NCBI GenBank assembly: GCA_003485765.1
Contig: DNHS01000023.1
Coordinates: forward strand, 7,029 to 50,060
Origin: Candidatus Omnitrophota bacterium
Lineage (GTDB): Bacteria; Omnitrophota; Gorgyraeia; Gorgyraeales; Gorgyraeaceae
Reading direction: 5' to 3'
DNA: 43,032 nucleotides
Part shown: one piece after another, positions 15,056-22,770 of the stretch
How the letters are laid out: the number at the start of each line of letters is the position of its first letter
Numbering within the stretch: position 1 is the first letter of the stretch
The notes under the pieces: generated by a model
What the model saw: only the letters and a program-made list of their open reading frames with translations
Database searches by the model: none
Told to the model about the DNA's origin: nothing
Made by a program: the position numbers and the translations under genes

Positions 15056-15090
15056 TGTTACAAATCAAGTCATACTCGTTTTGTAACATT
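15054..15090. repeat. Perfect hairpin, right copy of the inverted pair flanking 6S RNA and rarA
   Basis: Stem AATGTTACAAA / TTTGTAACATT, 11 pairs, loop TCAAGTCATACTCGT. The loop part AAGTCATACTCG is the exact reverse complement of CGAGTATGACTT in the copy at 13398. It overlaps the rarA stop codon. Confidence 0.85.
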
Positions 15091-15103
15091 AGAGGAGATT
15101 GAT

Positions 15104-16144
15104 ATGAATAAAAAAGCAGTGGCGTTACTTTCGGGCGGGTTGGATAGTACTCTTGCGATTAAGCTTATGCTTGAGCAAGGCATAGAGGTGCATGCGTTGA
15201 ATTTTTTGACAATATTCTGCAATTGCACTTCCAAAGGCTGCGCTCATCAGGCTACAAAAGTAGCAGAAGAATTCAAAGTGCCTATCAAGGTAATGAATAT
15301 TACAACAGAATATATGGAAATAGTGAAAAATCCAAAGTATCCCAGAGGCAGGAACATGAATCCATGTATCGACTGCAGGATTTTTACTTTCAAGAAGGCA
15401 AAAGAGTTTATGGAAGAAATAGGGGCTTCTTTTGTGATAACCGGAGAGGTGATGGGCCAGAGGCCGATGTCTCAGAAAAAACAGGCTCTAATGACAATAG
15501 AAAAAGAATCTGGCCTTCAAGGGCTTATTGTAAGGCCGCTATCTGCCAAATTTTTTGAGCCTACAATGCCAGAAAAAGAAGGAATTGTAGATAGAAATAG
15601 GCTTCTGGATATTCATGGGAGAAGGCGGAATCAACAGATGGCTTTAGCAAAAGAGTTTAGCATAAATGATTATCCATGCCCTGCGGGAGGGTGTCTTTTA
15701 ACAGATAAAGGTTTTTCAGCCAGGCTCAAAGACCTTTTGAAATATAAGCCCGACTATAATATTAGCGACCTTCATTTTTTAAGGATAGGAAGGCATTTCA
15801 GGATTTCGGATAGTTTAAAATTTATTGTTGGCAGGGATAGTAAGGAAAATGAAAAATTAATGAATTTATCAGAAAAAGACGATTTTATATTCGATATTCT
15901 GGATATCCCAAGCGCTATTGGCCTTGCTAGGGGTAGCGAAGCGAGCCCCTCGATGTTGCTCGGGGCAGGCTCCGCGAGCTTCGCGCAAAAAGATATAGAA
16001 ACAATGGCGTCAATCCTGGCAAGATACTCAGATTCAGATGGCAAAAGTGTAATTGTTTCATATCGTGTATTGCCTGAACAAAATTGGGAAAACATACCTG
16101 CTATTCCTGCTAATAAAGACTTTTTAGACACTATCAGAATTTAA
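15104..16144 (+). CDS. PP-loop ATPase resembling tRNA thiouridylases (MnmA/ThiI-like)
   Basis: Probably an ATP-dependent tRNA- or sulfur-modifying enzyme of the tRNA-thiouridylase superfamily; the exact reaction is not known to me. The 346-residue protein has the PP-loop LLSGGLDSTLA (residues 8-18), a Cys cluster in FCNCTSKGC, a NPCIDCRIF motif near 86-94, TGEVMGQRPMSQ, and CPAGGCLLTD. Members I know as short MnmA-like proteins look the same. Near the C-terminus, where homologues as I recall them have LxRG followed within a few residues by D-I-E-x-A, this copy has LARG, then about 18 Ser/Ala/Gly-rich residues, then DIETMASILARYSD. Those residues are encoded by palindromic DNA (15929-15990). 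SD GAGGAG precedes ATG 15104. Confidence 0.8.
   Translation: MNKKAVALLSGGLDSTLAIKLMLEQGIEVHALNFLTIFCNCTSKGCAHQATKVAEEFKVPIKVMNITTEYMEIVKNPKYPRGRNMNPCIDCRIFTFKKAKEFMEEIGASFVITGEVMGQRPMSQKKQALMTIEKESGLQGLIVRPLSAKFFEPTMPEKEGIVDRNRLLDIHGRRRNQQMALAKEFSINDYPCPAGGCLLTDKGFSARLKDLLKYKPDYNISDLHFLRIGRHFRISDSLKFIVGRDSKENEKLMNLSEKDDFIFDILDIPSAIGLARGSEASPSMLLGAGSASFAQKDIETMASILARYSDSDGKSVIVSYRVLPEQNWENIPAIPANKDFLDTIRI
15929..15990. repeat. Palindromic element apparently inserted in frame in the PP-loop gene
   Basis: The hairpin AGGGG...CCCCT (15929-15950) encloses TAGCGAAGCGAG, and GCTCG/CGAGC (15958-15979) follows. GCGAAGC (15936-15942) can also pair with GCTTCGC (15978-15984). Base composition is much more GC-rich than the flanking gene. 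It encodes an in-frame Ser/Ala/Gly segment without stop codons. Confidence 0.6.
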
Positions 16145-16163
16145 CTTAGCTGCAATATTTTTC

Positions 16164-16192
16164 TTGCCATTATAGGCCATTCCATATATAAT
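16164..16192 (+). promoter_or_regulatory. Sigma-70-type promoter upstream of glmU
   Basis: TTGCCA (16164-16169), 17-base spacer, TATAAT (16187-16192). The expected transcription start near 16199 is only about six bases before the glmU ATG, and no Shine-Dalgarno is present. Confidence 0.7.
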
Positions 16193-16204
16193 TATACACA
16201 CTCT

Positions 16205-17473
16205 ATGAAAAATATAGCTACTATTATTCTTGCCGCTGGAGAGGGCACAAGGATGAAGTCCTCTTTGCCGAAAGTCCTCCACAATATATGCGGCAAGCCA
16301 ATGCTAGAGTATCTTATTGATAATGTTAAATCTATCGGTATAGATAAGGTCATTGTAATTGTAGGCCATAAGGCAGGTCTTGTGAAAAAAGAGATTTGCG
16401 GCATAAAATGCATAAAACAAAGCGAGCTTCTGGGGACAGGCGATGCTGTTTCAAGAGCTAGAAGCATTCTTTTAAAAGACAATAAGATAGACAATGCCCT
16501 TATATTATATGGCGATACGCCATTATTGAGTCAGGAGATTATAAAAAAACTCATTGAAAAACATGTTTCTAGTAACGCAGGCGCTACCCTTCTCACGGCG
16601 CAGCTTAAAAACCCTACTGGCTATGGAAGAATTATTCGCTCATCTGGCAAGAAAATTGTAAAAATAGTTGAAGAATTGGACGCGTCTATTTATGAAAAAG
16701 TCATAGAAGAGATAAATGTAGGGGTTTATTGTTTTAATAAAAGAGCGCTTTTTTATGGCCTTGAAAAGATAAAACCAGATAATAAGAAAGAGGAATATTA
16801 CCTTACAGATGCAATAGAAGTGCTGACAAAATCCAATATCCTGGTTGAATCAGTAACTACAAATGACGCCGAAGAGTTTCTGGGCGTTAATACAAGAGCT
16901 GAACTAGGCAAGGCAGAATTAGTAATGAGGAAAAGGATATTGGATAGAATTATGGACGGAGGCGTAACAATTATTGACCCTAATAACACTTATATAGAAC
17001 ATGACGCAGAGATCAAAAAAGACACGATTATATATCCCTATACTTTTATAGAAAACAATGTTAAAATAGGTTCTAATTGCAGTATTGGGCCTTTTGCAAG
17101 GTTGAGGCCAGGGACTATCATAGGAGATAGTGTCGGAATAGGAAATTTTGTAGAAATAGTGCGGTCTTCTATTGGCCAAGAGACAAAGATAAGACATCAG
17201 TGTTATATAGGCGATACTGTAATCGGAAAGAATGTTAATATAGGCGCAGGAACGATTGTTGCCAATTATGACGGCAAGGAAAAGCACAAGACTGTTATAG
17301 AAGATAATGCATTTATAGGTACAGGCACTATTCTTATAGCTCCTGTAAAAGTGGGTAAAGGCGCGGTTACAGGCGCAGGAAGCGTCGTTACCAGGAATAA
17401 AAATGTCCCGGCAGGCAAAACAGTAGTAGGAATACCTGCCAGGGTATTAAATAAACGCAACAATAAAACCTAA
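16205..17473 (+). CDS. glmU: Bifunctional UDP-GlcNAc pyrophosphorylase / glucosamine-1-phosphate acetyltransferase
   Basis: Makes UDP-N-acetylglucosamine for peptidoglycan and lipid A. It has 422 residues, somewhat shorter than the usual ~455. The N-terminal uridylyltransferase shows LAAGEGTRMKSSLPKVLH, YGDTPLL and NPTGYGRI; the C-terminal left-handed beta helix, from about residue 255, has ARLRPGTIIGDSVGIGNFVEI and the acetyltransferase segment NYDGKEKHKTVIEDNAFIG. It supplies the substrate of the Lpx enzymes encoded 10 kb downstream. The start ATG 16205 lies next to a promoter and may be read from a leaderless or nearly leaderless mRNA. Confidence 0.94.
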   Translation: MKNIATIILAAGEGTRMKSSLPKVLHNICGKPMLEYLIDNVKSIGIDKVIVIVGHKAGLVKKEICGIKCIKQSELLGTGDAVSRARSILLKDNKIDNALILYGDTPLLSQEIIKKLIEKHVSSNAGATLLTAQLKNPTGYGRIIRSSGKKIVKIVEELDASIYEKVIEEINVGVYCFNKRALFYGLEKIKPDNKKEEYYLTDAIEVLTKSNILVESVTTNDAEEFLGVNTRAELGKAELVMRKRILDRIMDGGVTIIDPNNTYIEHDAEIKKDTIIYPYTFIENNVKIGSNCSIGPFARLRPGTIIGDSVGIGNFVEIVRSSIGQETKIRHQCYIGDTVIGKNVNIGAGTIVANYDGKEKHKTVIEDNAFIGTGTILIAPVKVGKGAVTGAGSVVTRNKNVPAGKTVVGIPARVLNKRNNKT

Positions 17474-17479
17474 AAGTTC

Positions 17480-17522
17480 AAACAACTTTACAAAATGACA
17501 TTGTCGATTTGTAAAGTTGTTT
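17480..17522. repeat. Long perfect hairpin with the ATGACATTGTCGA loop, between glmU and prs
   Basis: Stem AAACAACTTTACAAA / TTTGTAAAGTTGTTT, 15 perfect pairs, 13-base loop ATGACATTGTCGA, nearly the loop of the copies at 3483 and 13685. It starts seven bases after the glmU stop and is followed by AAGGC, not a T-run. Confidence 0.85.
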
Positions 17523-17542
17523 AAGGCATGGGGGAGAGGGTT

Positions 17543-18469
17543 ATGGAAATTTTTACAGGGAATGCGAATCCTAAATTAGCGCAGGAAATATGTAAATATT
17601 TAAAGATGCCTTTGGGAAATGCGCTTGTTACTACATTCAGCGAAGGAGAGATACGCGTAAAAATAAATGAGAATGTGCGCGGTAAGGATGTTTTTATAGT
17701 CCAACCAACATGCTCTCCTGTGAATAATAATCTCATGGAGCTTCTGATCCTTATAGACGCGCTTAAAAGGGCTTCTGCGCAAAGAATCACAGCGGTGCTG
17801 CCTTATTTTGGTTATGCCAGGCAGGACAGAAAAGACCAGCCGCGGGTCCCTATAACAGCAAAGCTTGTGGCAAATCTTATTACTACAGCAGGCGTGGACA
17901 GAATCCTGACAGTGGATCTTCACGTAGGCCAAATTCAGGGATTTTTTGATATACCCATGGACCATCTTTACGCAGTAAATATTTTTGTAAATCACATAAA
18001 AAAGATAAAGCTGAAAGATATAGTAATAGTTTCTCCGGACGTGGGCGGCATAAAAATGGCAAGGGCTTATGCAAAAAAATTTGAGGCTCCGCTTGCTATA
18101 GTTGATAAACGCAGGATCAGCGGGGAAGATACGGAGGCAATGAATATACTTGGCGACATAAAGGGCAAGAATCTGATTATAGTGGATGATCTTGTTGCAA
18201 CAGCGTCGTCTCTTGTAGAGGCGGCTAGCGCATTAAAAAAACAGGGCGGTAAGGAAATATACGCTGCTATCACGCATCCTGTTCTTTCAGGGCCTGCGAT
18301 AAAACGCATAAACGACTCTAGCATAAAGAAATTATTTGTAACAAATACTATACCTGTGGAAAATGGAAAGAAGCATAAAAAAATAGAAGTTCTGTCAATA
18401 GCGCCTCTTTTAGCAGAGGCAATAAAGAGGATTCATAACGAGGAATCCGTGAGCTGTCTTTTTAACTAG
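17543..18469 (+). CDS. prs: Ribose-phosphate pyrophosphokinase
   Basis: Makes PRPP from ribose 5-phosphate and ATP for nucleotide, His and Trp synthesis. The 308-residue protein has FTGNANPKLAQEICKYL, FSEGEIRVKINENVRGKDVF, YFGYARQDRKDQPRVPI (ATP site), VDLHVGQIQGFFDIPMDHL, and the PRPP loop IIVDDLVATASSL, in which the usual D-T-A-G-T is D-L-V-A-T-A. The ATG at 17543, four bases after GGGGGAGAGGG, is chosen over the ATG at 17528, which lies before that Shine-Dalgarno. rplY follows after 14 bases, the usual prs-ctc linkage. Confidence 0.95.
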   Translation: MEIFTGNANPKLAQEICKYLKMPLGNALVTTFSEGEIRVKINENVRGKDVFIVQPTCSPVNNNLMELLILIDALKRASAQRITAVLPYFGYARQDRKDQPRVPITAKLVANLITTAGVDRILTVDLHVGQIQGFFDIPMDHLYAVNIFVNHIKKIKLKDIVIVSPDVGGIKMARAYAKKFEAPLAIVDKRRISGEDTEAMNILGDIKGKNLIIVDDLVATASSLVEAASALKKQGGKEIYAAITHPVLSGPAIKRINDSSIKKLFVTNTIPVENGKKHKKIEVLSIAPLLAEAIKRIHNEESVSCLFN

Positions 18470-18483
18470 AAAGGGCGATGAGA

Positions 18484-19194
18484 ATGGATTTTGTAGAATT
18501 GAAAGCAAATCTAAGGGAAGAAAAAGGAAAAGAATTGAATAAAAAACTCAGGAATGCTGGTATGGTGCCAGGCGTGGTTTATAGAAAAGGCGAGGAAACC
18601 CTGTCTTTGAAGATAGACTCCAAAAGCCTTTCAAAGGTCCTGCGCACAGAAGCAGGAGAGAATGTCATCATAAAACTTTTTGTTGAGGGAGACAAAAAGA
18701 AAAAAGAGAGAATAGTTGTAATAAAAGAGATACAGAAAGATCCCGTGAAGGACGTACTTGTGCATTTGGACCTGAACGAAATATCTCTTACAGAGACATT
18801 AAAAGTAAAAGTCCCTATTATATCAAAAGGCGAAGCAGCTGGCGTGAAACAGGAAGGCGGGGTGTTGCAGCATGTCATGTGGGAAGTGGAGGTAGAGTGT
18901 TTGCCTACCAACATCCCTGATAAAATAGAAGTAGATATTACAAACCTCAAAATAGGCGAGACATTGAGCATAAAAGATATATTGCTTCCAGAAGGGGTAA
19001 AGATCCTGGGCGATCCTGAGAGTATAGTATTCAGCGTTGAACATGTAAAGACGGTTGAAGAGGCTGTTGCAGCGCCTGTAGAAGGCGAATCTCTAGAGCC
19101 TGAACTTATAAGAGAGAAGAAAGAAAAAGAAGAGGCTGAAGAAGAAGAAAAACAAGAAGCGCCAAAGCAAGAGAAAAAGGAAGAGAAGAAGTGA
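18484..19194 (+). CDS. rplY: 50S ribosomal protein L25/CTC, long form with charged tail
   Basis: Binds 5S rRNA in the large subunit (general stress protein Ctc type). The 236-residue product has the L25 beta-barrel (about 1-95; FVELKANLREEKGKELNKKL, GMVPGVVYRKG), the TL5 C-terminal domain (about 96-185; IPDKIEVDITNLKIGETLSI), and a Lys/Glu-rich tail of about 30 residues, expected to be disordered. I start at ATG 18484, eight bases after AAAGGG; the ATG two codons earlier is too close to it. It overlaps pth by four bases. Confidence 0.9.
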   Translation: MDFVELKANLREEKGKELNKKLRNAGMVPGVVYRKGEETLSLKIDSKSLSKVLRTEAGENVIIKLFVEGDKKKKERIVVIKEIQKDPVKDVLVHLDLNEISLTETLKVKVPIISKGEAAGVKQEGGVLQHVMWEVEVECLPTNIPDKIEVDITNLKIGETLSIKDILLPEGVKILGDPESIVFSVEHVKTVEEAVAAPVEGESLEPELIREKKEKEEAEEEEKQEAPKQEKKEEKK

Positions 19195-19763
19195 AGTTGA
19201 TAGTTGGCCTGGGTAATCCAGGCGCAGAATATACTATTACGCGCCACAATATAGGATTTTTAGTTTTAGAAGAGTTTGCCAGAGTTAATAATATAAAATT
19301 TAAAACAAGCAAACGTTTTAATGCATTGATAGGAGAATGCCCGATAGGCAAAGAAAAGGCCTTCCTTGCGATGCCGCAGGCATTCATGAATCTTTCAGGC
19401 CATTCGGTGAGGCCTATTTTGAACTGGCTTAAAATAGGCTCTCATGATATGTTTGTAATAATGGATGACATAGCATTGCCTTTTGGCGCAATAAGGATAA
19501 GGCCTAAAGGCTCAAGCGGCGGCCATAACGGATTAAATTCCATAATAGATTCAATCAGCACGCAAGAATTCCCAAGGATGAGGATAGGGATCCTGGGCAG
19601 GAAAAAGATAAAAGACCTCTCAGGTTATGTGCTCGGTAAATTTACAAAAGCAGAACAGAAAAACCTTCCAGAAATACTGGATAGCGCTGCGCAGGCTTGT
19701 GAATGCTGGATAGGCCAGGGCGTTAACGCTGCAATGAATAAATTTAACAAATACGGAGGATAG
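19191..19763 (+). CDS. pth: Peptidyl-tRNA hydrolase
   Basis: Recycles tRNA from peptidyl-tRNA that drops off ribosomes. It has 190 residues. Visible family features are VGLGNPGAEYTITRHNIGF with catalytic His in TRHN, MPQAFMNLSG, the DDIALPFG segment with catalytic Asp and GSSGGHNGLNSI. The start is GTG in a GTGA overlap with the rplY stop, so translation is coupled. rplY-pth-rpsF is a common order. Confidence 0.96.
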   Translation: MKLIVGLGNPGAEYTITRHNIGFLVLEEFARVNNIKFKTSKRFNALIGECPIGKEKAFLAMPQAFMNLSGHSVRPILNWLKIGSHDMFVIMDDIALPFGAIRIRPKGSSGGHNGLNSIIDSISTQEFPRMRIGILGRKKIKDLSGYVLGKFTKAEQKNLPEILDSAAQACECWIGQGVNAAMNKFNKYGG

Positions 19764-19764
19764 G

Positions 19765-20046
19765 ATGAAACAATACGAAGGCATGTTTATTTTGAAACCA
19801 GATCTAGACAAGGCAGGAGTAGATAAAATCCTGGGCCTGATACAGGAGCTTGTCGCAAAACATAAAGGAGCTATATCTGAAACAAAAGAGATGGGGAAAA
19901 ACAGACTAGCTTACCCTATAAAGAAAAATAAAGAAGGTATTTATTACCGGATAAATTTTAGCATTATACCGGAAGCTATATCCGCTATAAAAAACAATCT
20001 TGTGTTGAACGAATCTATATTGCGCATGCTTATAATAAAGTTATAG
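19765..20046 (+). CDS. rpsF: 30S ribosomal protein S6
   Basis: Small-subunit protein that forms a dimer with S18. It has 93 residues: YEGMFILKPDLDKAGVDKIL at the start, MGKNRLAYPIKKNKEGIYYRINF in the middle, and it ends VLNESILRMLIIKL. GGAGGATAGG precedes ATG 19765, one base after the pth stop. The run rpsF-ssb-rpsR-rplI-dnaB is the standard order. Confidence 0.96.
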   Translation: MKQYEGMFILKPDLDKAGVDKILGLIQELVAKHKGAISETKEMGKNRLAYPIKKNKEGIYYRINFSIIPEAISAIKNNLVLNESILRMLIIKL

Positions 20047-20062
20047 AGAAAGCGGGGGGAAA

Positions 20063-20503
20063 ATGGCCAGCCTTAATAAAGTATTAATGATTGGAAATCT
20101 TACAAGAGACCCAGAGCTTCGTTATGTTCCGAGCGGTACGCCCGTTGCCACATTTGGTCTTGCTGTAAACAGGACATTTATGACTCAGAACAAAGAGAAG
20201 AAGGATGAGGTGTGTTTTGTGAGGGTTGTTGTATTCGGCAAGCAGGCCGAAAGCTGCAGTCAGTATCTAACAAAAGGCAGGCCTGTTTTTATAGAAGGCA
20301 GGCTGCAATACCGCGCTTGGGAACAGGATGGCCAGAAACGAAGCACTCTGGATATAGTAGCTGACAGGGTGCAATTCTTAGGTTCTCCGCCAGGGAAACA
20401 TGGATCAGGAGAGCTTGAGGAAGTGTCTGAGCCTCAGAAGGAGACATTTGTAGAAGAGGCTCCGGCAGATCATATTAAACCAGAAGAAGACGCGCCGTTT
20501 TAA
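20063..20503 (+). CDS. ssb: Single-stranded DNA-binding protein
   Basis: Protects single-stranded DNA during replication and repair and recruits partners by its acidic tip. It has 146 residues: an OB-fold (about 1-110; LNKVLMIGNLTRDPELRYVPSG, FVRVVVFGKQAE, YLTKGRPVFIEGRL), a flexible linker, and the C-terminal tip EEDAPF, which fits the conserved D-D/E-x-P-F ending. The start is ATG 20063 after GCGGGGGG. Confidence 0.96.
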   Translation: MASLNKVLMIGNLTRDPELRYVPSGTPVATFGLAVNRTFMTQNKEKKDEVCFVRVVVFGKQAESCSQYLTKGRPVFIEGRLQYRAWEQDGQKRSTLDIVADRVQFLGSPPGKHGSGELEEVSEPQKETFVEEAPADHIKPEEDAPF

Positions 20504-20513
20504 AATAGTTAAA

Positions 20514-20570
20514 GGTTAAAGGTGAAAGGTTTAAGGTGGCACATTTACCTTTCACTTTACACCTTTCACC
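20514..20570. repeat. Imperfect inverted repeat between ssb and rpsR
   Basis: The left arm begins GGTTAAAGGTGAAAGG (20514) and the right arm ends CTTTACACCTTTCACC (20570), two 24-base arms with about five mismatches and a nine-base centre. Each arm is also an internal repeat of an AAAGGT unit. It fills most of the 92-base gap in an otherwise tight ribosomal operon. Confidence 0.55.
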
Positions 20571-20595
20571 AACATAGCGATAAGGAGATGAGAAA

Positions 20596-20877
20596 ATGCC
20601 AAGACGATCAGATGAAAAGACAAAGAGGCCAAAAACTAAAACTAAAAAGTTTGATTCGAAAGAAAAATTTTTCAGGAAAAAATCATGCAGATTCTGTCTG
20701 GATAAAACAGAAGCCATAGATTATAAGGACTCTATGAGGCTAAAAAGGTTTATTACTGAAAAAGGCAAGATAATGCCGAACAGGCTAACTGGTAATTGCG
20801 CAAAGCACCAGCGCAAAATAGCAACCGCAATAAAAAGGGCAAGGCATATTGCGATACTACCATACGTAGGAGAATAA
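20596..20877 (+). CDS. rpsR: 30S ribosomal protein S18
   Basis: Small-subunit protein, partner of S6. It has 93 residues with a basic N-terminal extension, then KKSCRFCLDKTEAIDYKD, a two-cysteine form that may bind zinc, and the conserved core RLKRFITEKGKIMPNRLTGNC followed by AKHQRKIATAIKRARHIAILPY. TAAGGAG precedes ATG 20596. The usual ssb-rpsR spacing is widened by an inverted repeat. Confidence 0.95.
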   Translation: MPRRSDEKTKRPKTKTKKFDSKEKFFRKKSCRFCLDKTEAIDYKDSMRLKRFITEKGKIMPNRLTGNCAKHQRKIATAIKRARHIAILPYVGE

Positions 20878-20881
20878 AACT

Positions 20882-21325
20882 ATGAAAGTCATATTAATAG
20901 AGGACGTGAAAAATATAGGTTCGATGGGTGATATAGTGGATGTAAAAGACGGATACGCCAGAAACTTTTTATTTCCTAAAAAGCTGGCAAGGGAAGCTAT
21001 TAAGTCCAATTTGAAAATTATAGCAGATATCAAAAAGAAGAAACTGATTGCGCAGGCGAAGGAGAAAAAAGAGGCAGATGCTGTTAAGGAAAAAATCTCC
21101 GCGCTTTCTTGCACCATACCAGTGGAAGCAGGAGAAGATGACAAACTTTTCGGAAGCGTTACAAGCCAGGATATCAGCCGGGCATTTGAGGCGGAAGGGC
21201 TTATAATAGAAAAGCGAAAAATAATCCTGGAAGAACCGATAAAAAAATTAGGAGTTTATAATATATCTATAAAGCTCCACCCAGAGGTGATCGCTGAGGT
21301 GAAGGTGTGGGTGGTGAAAAAATAA
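20882..21325 (+). CDS. rplI: 50S ribosomal protein L9
   Basis: Large-subunit protein with two globular domains joined by a long helix. It has 147 residues: MKVILIEDVKNIGSMGDIVDV, GYARNFLFPKKLA in domain 1, a charged helix of about 40 residues, and a C-terminal domain with DDKLFGSVTSQDISRAF and ending VIAEVKVWVVKK. Its last base is the first base of the dnaB ATG. Confidence 0.96.
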   Translation: MKVILIEDVKNIGSMGDIVDVKDGYARNFLFPKKLAREAIKSNLKIIADIKKKKLIAQAKEKKEADAVKEKISALSCTIPVEAGEDDKLFGSVTSQDISRAFEAEGLIIEKRKIILEEPIKKLGVYNISIKLHPEVIAEVKVWVVKK

Positions 21326-22692
21326 TGGATAAGATTGACATAAATTTTGAAAAGATGCCTCCGCAGAATCTTGAAGCAGAGATGGCTGTCCTGGGCTCTA
21401 TGCTGATAGAAGAAACAGCTATTGGTTATGCCATAGAAATTCTGACCGGCGCCAGTTTTTATAATGACTCAAACCGCAGGATTTTTGAAAGCATGCTTAA
21501 GCTATACAGCGACAATAAAGCCATTGATATAGTCACGCTGATAGAAGAATTAAAAAAGACAGGCGACCTGGATAAAGTAGGCGGGTCCACCTATATCGCG
21601 AATCTCACCACAGTTGTGCCCACAGCAGCCAATGTAAGGCATTACGCTAGCATTGTAAAAGAAAAAAGCATACTGAGAAATCTTATCTCGGCAGCTACCA
21701 ACATCATCTCGGAAAGTTATGACGTGCATGGCGAAGTGGAAAAGATTTTAGATAAGGCTGAGCGCATAATATTTGACATATCTTCCAAAAAGATAGAGTC
21801 AAGTTTTGTGCAGATTAAAGAAATAATAAAAGACAGTATCGAAACCATAGACCAACTTTATCAGAAAAAGGCCCATGTTACAGGTATCCCTACTGGATTT
21901 AGCGATTTTGACAGCCTGACCGCAGGACTGCATCCATCAGACCTGGTGGTTTTTGCAGGCCGCCCATCGATGGGCAAAAGCGCTCTTGTGAGTTCCATAG
22001 CGGAACACGTAGGCGTTGTGGAAAAAATACCTCTTGTCATATTCAGCCTGGAAATGTCAAAAGAACAGCTTGTGCAGAGGATGTTATGTTCTCATGCAAG
22101 GGTAAATGCCCATAATGTCAGAACAGGTTTTTTATCCCAGTCAGATTGGCCAAAACTTACAAATGCTGCAGGAAAGCTTTCAGACGCGCCTATTTTTATA
22201 GATGATACCGCAGGACTTTCTGTCCTGGAGCTCAGGGCAAAAGCGAGAAGACTGAAATCTCAGCACAACATACAACTTATAATTGTGGACTATCTGCAAT
22301 TGATGCAGGGTTTGGCAGGCTCTGAAAACAGGCAGCAGGAGATATCAGAGATATCGCGTTCATTAAAGGCCCTTGCAAGAGAGTTAAGCGTCCCGGTTAT
22401 AGCGGTCAGCCAGCTTTCAAGGGCAGTGGAAAGCCGTCAAGATCGCAGGCCTCAGCTTTCTGATTTAAGGGAATCAGGCGCCATAGAGCAGGACGCTGAT
22501 GTAGTAGGGCTTCTTCTGAGAGAGGAATATTATAATCCCACAGAGGAAAATAAGGGCATTGCAGATGTGATAATAGCAAAGCAGCGTAACGGCCCAGTAG
22601 GCTCTATAAAACTTGCTTTTCTTAAGGATTATGCAAAGTTTGATAACCTCGCTTTAAAGGAAGAAGGCCTGATAGGCGAAGAGGCGTTTTAA
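21325..22692 (+). CDS. dnaB: Replicative DNA helicase
   Basis: Hexameric helicase that unwinds DNA at the replication fork. It has 455 residues: an N-terminal domain (about 1-110; MPPQNLEAEMAVLGSML), a linker, and the RecA-like domain with Walker A AGRPSMGKSAL (~residue 213), IFSLEMSKEQLVQRML, IIVDYLQLM, SRSLKALARELSVPVIAVSQ and QDRRPQLSDLRESGAIEQDA. No intein interrupts it. The ATG at 21325 overlaps the rplI stop by one base (TAATG); an upstream GTG at 21307 would lie fully inside rplI. A fresh promoter follows the gene. Confidence 0.96.
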   Translation: MDKIDINFEKMPPQNLEAEMAVLGSMLIEETAIGYAIEILTGASFYNDSNRRIFESMLKLYSDNKAIDIVTLIEELKKTGDLDKVGGSTYIANLTTVVPTAANVRHYASIVKEKSILRNLISAATNIISESYDVHGEVEKILDKAERIIFDISSKKIESSFVQIKEIIKDSIETIDQLYQKKAHVTGIPTGFSDFDSLTAGLHPSDLVVFAGRPSMGKSALVSSIAEHVGVVEKIPLVIFSLEMSKEQLVQRMLCSHARVNAHNVRTGFLSQSDWPKLTNAAGKLSDAPIFIDDTAGLSVLELRAKARRLKSQHNIQLIIVDYLQLMQGLAGSENRQQEISEISRSLKALARELSVPVIAVSQLSRAVESRQDRRPQLSDLRESGAIEQDADVVGLLLREEYYNPTEENKGIADVIIAKQRNGPVGSIKLAFLKDYAKFDNLALKEEGLIGEEAF

Positions 22693-22710
22693 GTAAATTC
22701 CGAGTTTCGT

Positions 22711-22739
22711 TTGACATAGTTTTATATATATGATATATT
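22711..22739 (+). promoter_or_regulatory. Strong sigma-70-type promoter for the bamA-lpx operon
   Basis: A perfect TTGACA (22711-22716), 17-base spacer, TATATT (22734-22739), with an A/T-rich spacer. A transcription start near 22746 leaves a leader of about 25 bases before bamA. Confidence 0.88.
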
Positions 22740-22770
22740 AATTTAATTAGCTTCAGGGACTAAATAATAT

